Source: JBBKWH01 sp041165345 (GTDB taxonomy: Bacteria > Pseudomonadota > Gammaproteobacteria > Pseudomonadales > Moraxellaceae). From it: a stretch of DNA of 5,853 nucleotides. Shown piece by piece: positions 1 through 4,823 of the stretch. Location of the stretch: the NCBI GenBank assembly GCA_041165345.1, contig JBEANQ010000156.1:1-5853 (forward strand), written 5' to 3'. A model generated the notes under the pieces. The model was not told where the DNA came from. It did not search any database and saw only the letters and a program-made list of their open reading frames with translations. Position 1 is the stretch's first letter; each line of letters opens with the position of its first letter. Position numbers and translations under genes: made by a program.

Positions 1-147
1 AGCCAGCTGTTGGGTCAGTTGCGCACTGCACATGAGCCATTGACCTTGTGGGTCGCACAAACCCACAGGGGTCGCATAAGCACTTAATAGCACCTGCATA
101 TGCACGGCCAACGCAGGGTTATTCAGTGGCAAAATATTCTCGTCCAT
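1..147 (-). CDS. N-terminus of a PAS-like sensor protein (partial, runs off the window)
   Basis: An open frame of 49 codons begins at ATG 147-145 and is still open at base 1. The visible protein has an amphipathic helix followed by a stretch around residues 21-42 (SAYATPVGLCDPQGQWLMCS) that resembles the start of a PAS sensor domain: a helix, then a strand-turn-strand with D-P-Q-G in the turn. PAS domains bind small ligands or cofactors and usually precede a histidine kinase, GGDEF or DNA-binding output; the output here lies outside the window. The start lies inside the preceding gene, overlapping it by 29 bp (119-147), which suggests one operon with translational coupling. No strong Shine-Dalgarno precedes this ATG. 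A later in-frame ATG at 99-97 is possible, but the longer form reads as protein throughout. The PAS assignment is an inference from a short segment. Confidence 0.6.
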   Translation of the reverse strand, partial: MDENILPLNNPALAVHMQVLLSAYATPVGLCDPQGQWLMCSAQLTQQLA

Positions 148-652
148 CGATCATGTCGTCGGGACTGAGTCGGATCACAATGCGACATTGAGGTTGTAGA
201 TTGGCTATTGATTGCTCAATCACCACATTGGCATAGCCCAAATTTTCGGCAGTGATCACGCCAAACAGGTTAGAGGTCATCATACAAAGGGCAGGCAAGT
301 GATGAATACGTTGACCAAAAGGACAGCAGGTATTGCCCAAAATAATGGTGTTGTCTTGATCAGAAATTAAAAAGAATTGCCCTCCTACTTTTTGTTTAAA
401 GTCGAGGAGCGCCTCAATCACTTGTGCTTTAGACAACTTGTCGGTTTGTGCCGCCTGTTGGTAATGTTGGTTGAGATCTTCGCCAATTTTTTGGCTGACG
501 AGGGTGATAAACCCTTCAGCCTCCTGAACCCCCACCACCGCTTGAATCGTCGCTGTGAGGTGATGCAGCACTTGTTTTAAAAAGGTGTCGGGGCACAGGA
601 TGTGTGCAGCAGGGGCGGGGGTGGAAAGCGCCTGTATGGCAATACGCGTCAC
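119..652 (-). CDS. Methanogen output domain 1 (MetOD1)-like cysteine-containing sensory protein
   Basis: This gene encodes a 177-residue soluble protein with no signal peptide or membrane segment. The start chosen is GTG 652-650, because a strong Shine-Dalgarno (GAGGAG, 662-667) lies 9 nt upstream; a TTG at 718 would add 22 residues but has no ribosome site. The N-terminal half (about 25-90) is helical. The C-terminal half carries the recognisable pattern: N-T-C-C-P-F-G (107-113), P-A-L-C-M-M-T (120-126), F-G-V-I-T-A-E-N-L-G (130-139) and C-R-I-V-I-R-L (156-162). This Cys-Pro-Phe plus Leu-Cys layout is what I recall of MetOD1 and related ligand- or metal-binding regulatory domains. C110 and C123 are 12 residues apart, the spacing of the first cysteine pair in the Fe-S regulator SufR. 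No helix-turn-helix is evident, so the protein probably signals through a partner, plausibly the PAS-like protein encoded by the overlapping downstream gene. The family call is from memory; the ligand is unknown. Confidence 0.72.
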   Translation of the reverse strand: MTRIAIQALSTPAPAAHILCPDTFLKQVLHHLTATIQAVVGVQEAEGFITLVSQKIGEDLNQHYQQAAQTDKLSKAQVIEALLDFKQKVGGQFFLISDQDNTIILGNTCCPFGQRIHHLPALCMMTSNLFGVITAENLGYANVVIEQSIANLQPQCRIVIRLSPDDMIDGREYFATE

Positions 653-661
653 CGTCCAATA

Positions 662-667
662 CTCCTC
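662..667 (-). promoter_or_regulatory. Shine-Dalgarno site GAGGAG that decides the start of the MetOD1-like gene
   Basis: Read on the minus strand, GAGGAG lies 9 nt before GTG 652-650 in the MetOD1-like frame. It is among the strongest ribosome sites in the window and sits inside the longer open frame from TTG 718, so it argues that translation starts at the internal GTG. Confidence 0.6.
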
Positions 668-769
668 TTTGTGGTCTTTTGTGTGATTTTCTGGGCATTG
701 ATTTTTGCGGATTAACAATCACAACGTGCAGCCCATGACGACCCGTCGGCAGCAGAGTTGGGCAGATTG

Positions 770-797
770 TTCATATTGTGAGCGGATAGTGTATGAA
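770..797. promoter_or_regulatory. Inverted repeat TTCATA-N16-TATGAA, possible operator
   Basis: The arms TTCATA (770-775) and TATGAA (792-797) are perfect reverse complements separated by 16 bp. The element lies roughly 120 bp upstream of the proposed MetOD1-like start. Bases 775-788 read ATTGTGAGCGGATA, identical to 14 bases of the E. coli lac operator O1, but only the left half-site is present and no LacI-family gene is visible. Symmetry and position fit a regulator site; 6-bp arms could also arise by chance. Confidence 0.25.
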
Positions 798-800
798 TCA

Positions 801-940
801 GGGTTGTGATGTACTGAATTATTGTGTCTTTGGGTGTGCTAAATGTAATGATTGTTGTGTTGTTGTATGTGGGATTTAAGGTTTTGCATTAAGTATTTGA
901 ATGATATATTTTTTTATCAGTGTAGTTTTTCTGAAGAAGA
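801..940 (-). terminator. Candidate Rho-dependent terminator (rut-like region) downstream of the LysR gene
   Basis: Counting the plus strand gives 37 G and only 6 C in 140 bases, with no C at all from 840 to 886. The LysR transcript, made from the minus strand, would therefore be rich in C and A and nearly free of G here, for example ACATACAACAACACAACAAT. C-rich, G-poor, unstructured RNA just downstream of a stop codon is the known signature of Rho loading. It begins about 37 bp past the LysR stop, where no hairpin terminator exists. The composition is seen directly; Rho action is inferred. Confidence 0.42.
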
Positions 941-977
941 ATGCATGATTTTCAAGATGCACCTTCATGGCGCAAGG

Positions 978-1874
978 TTAACCGTGGCGACCCATCATCT
1001 GTTGGCAGTAATTCATAAAGGTTTTGAGACCCGGCCCTTGGTATTTTTGCCGGTGGACGATTAAAAAAAACGGACGAATCAACGGCCAAAACGGCGTGTC
1101 TAAAATGACCAATTGACCTGTTGCGAGCATGGGTTCAATGGCCAAACGCGACACACAGCCCACGCCTAAGCCCCCCGCGACCACTTTTAAAATGGCTTCG
1201 TTGTGGCCAAGGGTCAGCCGAATATGGGCGTCTGGCAGGTCATGCAGCACGACTTTGTCAAAAACTTCTCGTGTGCCTGAGCCTTCTTCTCGGATGACCC
1301 AATCGACAGGAGCGAGGTCGGCAATGGTGAGCGGACGATGCCATTGTGCCAAGGGATGACTGGGGGCGCAGCAGACCGCCAGTTCGTCTTCACGCCATAA
1401 AATGGATTGCAGGTGTGGCAAATGACACGAGCCTTCAATGAGCCCTAAGTCCAGTTGAAACTGATGCACCGCTTCAATAATTTGTCGGGTGTTGCCGACT
1501 TGTAGTTGCAGTTGCGCTTGTGGTTCTTGCCCCAAAAAACCTGCAATCAGGTCGGGCATTAAATAGTCGCTAATGGTCAGGGTCGAGCCAAGACGCAGGT
1601 CAATGCTTTGGGTTTCACCCCGTGCAGCTTGCTCAAAGGTTTCGCAGCGGCCTAAAATTTCGAGCGCTTGCGGCAATAAATAGCGGCCAAGGTCATTGAG
1701 TTGTAGGCGCTTGCCCAGTCGGTCAAACAACGGGCAACCAAGGCCGTCTTCTAGGTCGGCCAGTGCCATGCTGGCCGCGCTTTGGGTCAGTTGTACCGAC
1801 TCGCTCGCACGGGTGACCGTGCCTTCTTGTGCGACCGCAACAAACACAGCCAATTGCCGTAGCGTCATGCGCAT
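978..1874 (-). CDS. LysR-type transcriptional regulator, FinR-like, divergent from fpr
   Basis: This gene encodes a full-length LysR regulator of 298 residues. The N-terminal winged helix-turn-helix spans about residues 1-62: LRQLAVFVAVA, then the recognition region TQSAASMALADLE (30-42) and LFDRLGKRLQLNDLG (49-63). The effector-binding domain follows from about 91 to 290, with LDLGLIEG (141-148), the loop REEGSGTR (195-202), GGLGVGCVSRLAI (234-246) and the tail HRQKYQGPGL (274-283). These signatures resemble my recollection of FinR of Pseudomonas, which activates the adjacent ferredoxin-NADP reductase gene under superoxide or related redox stress. Divergence from a reductase gene supports that role. 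The start at ATG 1874 is preferred because family members begin just before LRQL; ATG 1868 and ATG 1913 are in-frame alternatives, the latter adding a Gly-rich, unconserved extension. Calling it finR itself would need a tree, so no symbol is given. Confidence 0.88.
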   Translation of the reverse strand: MRMTLRQLAVFVAVAQEGTVTRASESVQLTQSAASMALADLEDGLGCPLFDRLGKRLQLNDLGRYLLPQALEILGRCETFEQAARGETQSIDLRLGSTLTISDYLMPDLIAGFLGQEPQAQLQLQVGNTRQIIEAVHQFQLDLGLIEGSCHLPHLQSILWREDELAVCCAPSHPLAQWHRPLTIADLAPVDWVIREEGSGTREVFDKVVLHDLPDAHIRLTLGHNEAILKVVAGGLGVGCVSRLAIEPMLATGQLVILDTPFWPLIRPFFLIVHRQKYQGPGLKTFMNYCQQMMGRHG

Positions 1875-1945
1875 AAACCCACCCAATCCCAAAAAACCAC
1901 AAGCGTGCCCCATGCTACCATTGTGCGCGCCTAACGACCGACCTG
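1875..1945. promoter_or_regulatory. Divergent control region between the LysR gene and fpr
   Basis: These 71 bp must hold both promoters and, by analogy with other LysR systems, the regulator's binding site. I could not identify a convincing -35/-10 pair or a clear T-N11-A dyad. A short symmetry, ATG-CTAC-CAT, lies at 1912-1921. If the LysR protein started at 1913, only 32 bp would remain, which argues for the shorter protein. Ribosome sites on both sides are weak: GGTGGG just before the LysR start, and none clear before fpr. Confidence 0.4.
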
Positions 1946-2764
1946 ATGAGCATGATTGACCACAAAACCCCCAGTCAGCCCCCTGCTGTGCCAGATGACA
2001 AATTTAGCCTAGAAACCGTGCTGTCCATGCGTCGATGGAGTGACACGCTATTTAGTTTTGTGATCACTCGACCGGCGCATTTTCGGTTTAGTGCAGGGCA
2101 ATTTGCACGGATTGGCCTGACATGGACACAGCCTGATGGCACCGTGGCACAGGTGGTGCGGGCGTATTCGGTGGTGTCATCTCCGTTTGCCGAGACGCTA
2201 GAATTTTTTTCGATTGTGGTGCCGGATGGGGCGTTTACGTCGCGCTTACAGCATTTGGCCGTTGGTGACACGCTGTTGCTTGAAAAAATTCCCTATGGAT
2301 TTTTGACCTTGGCGCGTTATCAGCAGCCCGCACCGCATGACCTGTGGCTGTTGGCCACGGGCACCGGTGTTGCACCATTTTTGTCAATCTTGCAAGACTT
2401 TGCGCCGTGGCAGCAGTACCAGCATATTGTGTTGGCGTATAGCGCTCGCACAGCGCAAGAATTGGCCTATGTGGCCGAGATCAACACCCTCGCGCAGACC
2501 TTTGGCGACGGCGGGGCGTCGTTTGTGTTTGTGCCAATTGTCACGCGAGACACCAGCACCCGCCTACAGCAGCGTTTGCCCGTGTTGATTGAAAACGGCG
2601 CATTGGAGCAAGCGGCGGGTATCACGCTGGATCCTGCACGCTCACAGGTGATGCTGTGTGGAAACCCACAAATGGTAGACGACACCCGCAACGCCTTAAA
2701 AGCCCGTGGCTTGACCATGAACCGACGTGGTGAGGGCAATATTGCAGTCGAAAACTATTGGTAA
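1946..2764 (+). CDS. fpr: Ferredoxin/flavodoxin-NADP(+) reductase (E. coli Fpr subclass)
   Basis: This gene encodes a 272-residue FAD enzyme that exchanges electrons between NADPH and ferredoxin or flavodoxin in the cytoplasm, supporting Fe-S cluster assembly, radical-SAM activation and oxidative-stress defence. The FAD-binding beta-barrel spans about 20-125, with the isoalloxazine motif RAYSVVSSP (72-80) and VVPDGAFTSRL (91-101). The NADP domain follows: LLATGTGVAPFLSIL (135-149), AYSAR (164-168), and TRDTSTRLQQRLP (200-212) with basic residues suited to the 2'-phosphate. CGNPQMVDD (238-246) precedes the terminus VENYW. The C-terminal Tyr-Trp and NRRGEGN match E. coli Fpr (ending EHYW) rather than the Azotobacter/Pseudomonas FprA type ending near ERAFV, so this is subclass II. 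The first 18 residues are unconserved; ATG 1952 is an alternative start. Divergence from a LysR gene suggests redox-responsive control. The gene ends 5 bp before the converging DUF2306 gene. Confidence 0.93.
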   Translation: MSMIDHKTPSQPPAVPDDKFSLETVLSMRRWSDTLFSFVITRPAHFRFSAGQFARIGLTWTQPDGTVAQVVRAYSVVSSPFAETLEFFSIVVPDGAFTSRLQHLAVGDTLLLEKIPYGFLTLARYQQPAPHDLWLLATGTGVAPFLSILQDFAPWQQYQHIVLAYSARTAQELAYVAEINTLAQTFGDGGASFVFVPIVTRDTSTRLQQRLPVLIENGALEQAAGITLDPARSQVMLCGNPQMVDDTRNALKARGLTMNRRGEGNIAVENYW

Positions 2765-2769
2765 CACGG

Positions 2770-3438
2770 TTAAGGCCGCCGCAAACGCCGAATCATCCAC
2801 TCGGCCAGCAACAGATTGACCCCCCAGCCCAGCCACGCCTCAAGCTGATAAATATGGCGTGGGGTGAGCCAGTCTATATAGGGCGCTAAGGCATACAACC
2901 CCAGTTTCCACGTGCGCAAACTTAAGGCCGACAGGGTCAGTGCATAGCTGCGAATCATCCAATCACGATGCCGCAACCACCGGCGTTGCAAGGCGCAGCG
3001 CACCGCCAAAACGGTACTGCCCACCCACAACAGCGTGAGCAACACAAAGCACAGTTGGGTCGGCCAACCGCCTGCGGCATACAGTGCCAGCATCAACCCT
3101 GAGGGTGCAGCCACGCCCAACACGCCCGCCACATATAACCAACCTAACCGCCGATGCCCCATCGGCCAGTGTCGTTTAAAACCAGCACTAAACTGACTAA
3201 ACCCTGCCAGTAGCACCATGCCACTGACCGCCACATGCAGCACAAACGCCAGCCGCCACGGCCACCAATCCACCACGCTGCGCTTTAAAATCAAAAATCC
3301 CTGTGTGGATGACCACGGCCAATACGACACACAAATCTGTAGCATCAACAGACAGAGCCATGCCAACAGTGCCAGTGCGACAACCCGTAGCATCAGCGGA
3401 GCAGTGAACCAACGGTGACTTAACCAATGATCGGGCAT
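2770..3438 (-). CDS. DUF2306-like integral membrane protein
   Basis: This gene encodes a 222-residue inner-membrane protein. Hydrophobic segments fall at about 13-38, 63-85, 99-121, 128-148, a shorter one around 165-187, and 203-215. The pattern fits DUF2306: a short N-terminal anchor and wide loop, then HVAVSGMVLLAGFSQFS (68-84), H-R-R-L-G (95-99), GLMLALYAAGG (114-124) and the conserved loop HRDWMIRSYALTLSAL (157-172). Conserved histidines at 68, 95 and 157 lie near membrane boundaries and could bind a cofactor, but the family's function is unknown to me. The start at ATG 3438 is chosen; a TTG at 3459 would add seven residues, and neither has a good Shine-Dalgarno. The gene converges on fpr and diverges from the YARHG gene, so it is probably transcribed alone. 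Confidence is good for membrane topology and moderate for the family name. Confidence 0.78.
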   Translation of the reverse strand: MPDHWLSHRWFTAPLMLRVVALALLAWLCLLMLQICVSYWPWSSTQGFLILKRSVVDWWPWRLAFVLHVAVSGMVLLAGFSQFSAGFKRHWPMGHRRLGWLYVAGVLGVAAPSGLMLALYAAGGWPTQLCFVLLTLLWVGSTVLAVRCALQRRWLRHRDWMIRSYALTLSALSLRTWKLGLYALAPYIDWLTPRHIYQLEAWLGWGVNLLLAEWMIRRLRRP

Positions 3439-3537
3439 GACGTGATCGACAAAAACCAACGGAAGCGTGGCCTAAGCATGGCGTATGCTCATGAGCCGAT
3501 GCAATATGTGATGTCGCCGCGACAAGAAGGAATGATG
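3439..3537. promoter_or_regulatory. Divergent control region between the DUF2306 and YARHG genes
   Basis: These 99 bp separate the two divergent starts. An inverted repeat, AGCAT (3475-3479) and ATGCT (3485-3489) with a 5-bp spacer, lies near the middle and could be a regulator site. No strong sigma70 promoter stands out on either strand; TATGCT (3484-3489) is a weak -10-like sequence for the plus strand. Confidence 0.3.
3525..3531 (+). promoter_or_regulatory. Shine-Dalgarno AGAAGGA deciding the YARHG start
   Basis: AGAAGGA lies just before three consecutive ATG codons (3532, 3535, 3538). Spacing to the third ATG is 6 nt, the best of the three, and the reading frame from there begins with a normal signal peptide. 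The open frame extends upstream to 3427, but that part has no ribosome site and would bury the signal peptide. Confidence 0.7.
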
Positions 3538-4209
3538 ATGAAAACACTTAAACAACCCCGCCGCCGTCAGCTGCAATGGGCGCTAACGACCACCCTGTTG
3601 CTGACCTCGTCAGCATGGGCATTAGAGCCGCTCACGCCATATCAACGTTCATGGACAGCCATGATGGATCAACAAAAAATCAGTGTGTTTATTCAGCAAA
3701 TTGATACCAAAAAAATCAAAGGCTATCGCATCATTGGTCGTGAACGACAAGCGTTTAGTGGCACGGTCACCGCAGAAGGCAAGCGTTATCGAGTGGTTGC
3801 TAATGAACCTAAAAGCAGCAAAAGTAATGGGTATTTTAGCCTGTTGATTGACACCAAACTGAGCAATCACATGGAAGGTTCATGGATGTCGTATCAACCC
3901 AATTCAACGGCCAAACCGCTGATATTAAAACCGCAAGACTGCGACGCCAACTCGCCCAGAACCACGTTATTGAATGATGATGAGCTACAAACATCACCCA
4001 ACGAATTAAGTTGGATGCGCAACGAGATTTATGCTCGGCGCGGGTATATTTTTATGAACAAAGAGCTGGCCACATCGTTTGCGCAAGAAGACTGGTATAT
4101 GCCGTGCTACTTCAATGTAGATGCTCAACTGACCTCAACAGAGCGCAAAAACATTCAACTGCTCAAAACAGCTGAGCGCTACGTATCCACGCATGACTGG
4201 GGGCGTTAA
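3538..4209 (+). CDS. Secreted YARHG-domain protein
   Basis: This gene encodes a 223-residue precursor with a Sec signal peptide: a basic start (MKTLKQPRRRQ), a hydrophobic core at about 14-24 and a likely cleavage after A28 (SSAWA|LEPL). There is no lipobox cysteine, so the product is probably periplasmic or outside the cell. The mature N-terminal module (about 40-135) contains KIKGYRIIGRERQAFSGTV and NGYFSLLIDTKLSNHMEGSW, the beta-rich unit often found before YARHG domains. The YARHG domain follows at about 145-213: L-S-W-M-R-N-E-I-Y-A-R-R-G-Y-I-F, then L...F...D-W-Y-M-P, and L-T-S-T-E-R-K-N-I-Q-L-L. The family's name motif reads YARRG here, an H to R change. C135 and C190 are the only cysteines of the mature protein and could form a disulfide. 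YARHG is known in extracytoplasmic proteins of unclear function. The gene stands alone, with a weak hairpin after it. Confidence 0.88.
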   Translation: MKTLKQPRRRQLQWALTTTLLLTSSAWALEPLTPYQRSWTAMMDQQKISVFIQQIDTKKIKGYRIIGRERQAFSGTVTAEGKRYRVVANEPKSSKSNGYFSLLIDTKLSNHMEGSWMSYQPNSTAKPLILKPQDCDANSPRTTLLNDDELQTSPNELSWMRNEIYARRGYIFMNKELATSFAQEDWYMPCYFNVDAQLTSTERKNIQLLKTAERYVSTHDWGR

Positions 4210-4214
4210 GCACA

Positions 4215-4232
4215 CGCCCTGTTGTACAGGCG
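4215..4232. terminator. Hairpin between convergent genes, possible weak bidirectional terminator
   Basis: The sequence CGCCCTGTTGTACAGGCG folds with CGCC/GGCG and TGT/ACA arms, one bulged C and a 3-nt loop. It lies 5 bp after the YARHG stop and directly against the stop of the converging 142-residue gene. Neither side has a T-tract, so termination would be inefficient or need help from Rho. Confidence 0.4.
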
Positions 4233-4233
4233 A

Positions 4234-4662
4234 TTAGTGAATTCGCGTATCCAATACATTACGAATATCTCGAATCGCCTGATCACGTTCCCAATCGAGC
4301 CATGCGGGTTCAAATACACCCGAATAATGCGCTCGCTGCTCATGATGAACCAGCAATCGAACGGGGCAGTTTTCTTCCATCATGCGCCACGGAAAAATCG
4401 GGGCTTCACCATCTAATAAAAAAGGTAAGTTGGTGATGTCGATAATCATGGCCGATAAGAACTCAGGAAAACCAATGATCGAAAACTCATCGGTCCGGCG
4501 ACGCATATATTCTAAATCATCCCAACGGGCAATCTTGCGGCTGTCAGGTGCGCGAAACGCAATCACACCAATCAAGTGATAATCGCGGGTGGTGTGCAAC
4601 CATGTCTCATAAGTGACTGGAGTATCCAGCTCTAAAGAGACCTGATCGATGGGAAAAGGCAT
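4234..4662 (-). CDS. Conserved-looking hypothetical protein, 142 residues
   Basis: I do not recognise this family with confidence. The protein is soluble, with no signal peptide or membrane segment. It looks alpha/beta: a beta-rich start, YHLIGVIAFRAPDS (28-41), a charged helix WDDLEYMRRRTDEF (47-60), a hydrophobic strand AMIIDITNLPF (71-81), then an alternating C-terminal half ending in a charged helix WLDWERDQAIRDIRNVLD (121-138). The strand ending in I-I-D-I-T-N-L loosely recalls STAS-like folds, but I would not assign one. One cysteine (C99) is present. The ATG at 4662 is supported by a promoter whose transcript should start about 26 nt upstream and by a stop codon in frame further up; the Shine-Dalgarno is weak. 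The gene sits behind a terminator, so it is transcribed separately from the metallopeptidase-like gene. Confidence 0.72.
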   Translation of the reverse strand: MPFPIDQVSLELDTPVTYETWLHTTRDYHLIGVIAFRAPDSRKIARWDDLEYMRRRTDEFSIIGFPEFLSAMIIDITNLPFLLDGEAPIFPWRMMEENCPVRLLVHHEQRAHYSGVFEPAWLDWERDQAIRDIRNVLDTRIH

Positions 4663-4694
4663 AGCGACATCGTCGGTCAGCGCATGGGGTGAAA

Positions 4695-4723
4695 ATTGTA
4701 CGCGCCTTGCGACGGATAATCAA
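4695..4723 (-). promoter_or_regulatory. Sigma70-type promoter of the 142-residue gene
   Basis: On the minus strand a -35 box TTGATT (4723-4718, four of six consensus bases) is followed by exactly 17 bp and a -10 box TACAAT (4700-4695, five of six). Transcription would start near 4688, giving a leader of about 26 nt before ATG 4662. The -35 box overlaps the T-rich tail of the upstream terminator, a compact arrangement. Confidence 0.6.
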
Positions 4724-4739
4724 AAAAATGCTCAAAACC

Positions 4740-4762
4740 CCAACGGCTTTTTAAGCCGTTGG
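4740..4762 (-). terminator. Intrinsic terminator after the metallopeptidase-like gene
   Basis: A perfect 10-bp stem has arms CCAACGGCTT and AAGCCGTTGG around a 3-nt loop. On the minus strand it is followed by GGGGTTTTGAGC and then seven Ts, so it suits transcripts from the gene at 4824-5853, ending 61 bp after that gene's stop. The short first T-run is interrupted by G's, so efficiency may be moderate. Confidence 0.75.
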
Positions 4763-4823
4763 TCATATGTCTGTCCGCTTGCCAACGTGAATCGGCAAGG
4801 GCGGGCAGCAGATGGCATCCGTA

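Larger units (their letters stand above)
653..977. other. Gene-free spacer between the MetOD1-like gene and the LysR gene
   Basis: This 325-bp stretch holds no convincing gene on either strand. The part nearest the MetOD1-like gene (653-770) must hold its leader and probably its promoter, but I could not pick a convincing -35/-10 pair. Bases 770-797 contain an inverted repeat with a lac-operator-like core. Bases 801-940 are AT-rich and almost free of C on the plus strand, and are annotated as a possible Rho-dependent terminator for the LysR gene. No intrinsic terminator hairpin with a T-tract follows the LysR stop. Confidence 0.6.

Noticed and set aside
377..580. Plus-strand open frame of 67 codons
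   Set aside because: It lies wholly opposite the MetOD1-like gene, has no ribosome site and shows no protein family pattern.
516..722. Alternative minus-strand frame of 68 codons within the MetOD1-like gene
   Set aside because: It is out of frame with the conserved cysteine motifs, and its Gly-rich ending is low-complexity; the Shine-Dalgarno fits the GTG of the other frame.
775..788. Cloning-vector contamination suggested by the lac operator match
   Set aside because: Only 14 bases match; the flanks do not continue into lac or pUC sequence on either side.
940..972. Hairpin GAAGGTGCAT...ATGCATTCTTC as an intrinsic LysR terminator
   Set aside because: The stem is imperfect with a large loop, and it is followed by A-rich rather than T-rich sequence on the minus strand.
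852..1064. Plus-strand open frame of 70 codons spanning the spacer and the LysR 3' end
   Set aside because: It has no good ribosome site, an implausible Cys-rich start, and its second half is antisense to conserved LysR sequence.
2467..2739. Minus-strand open frame of 90 codons inside fpr
   Set aside because: It is antisense to the NADP domain of fpr and shows no recognisable motif or start signal.
3427..3537. Extended N-terminus for the YARHG protein from ATG 3427
   Set aside because: The extension would bury a good signal peptide, lacks a ribosome site and overlaps the start of the divergent gene; the site at 3525-3531 fits ATG 3538.
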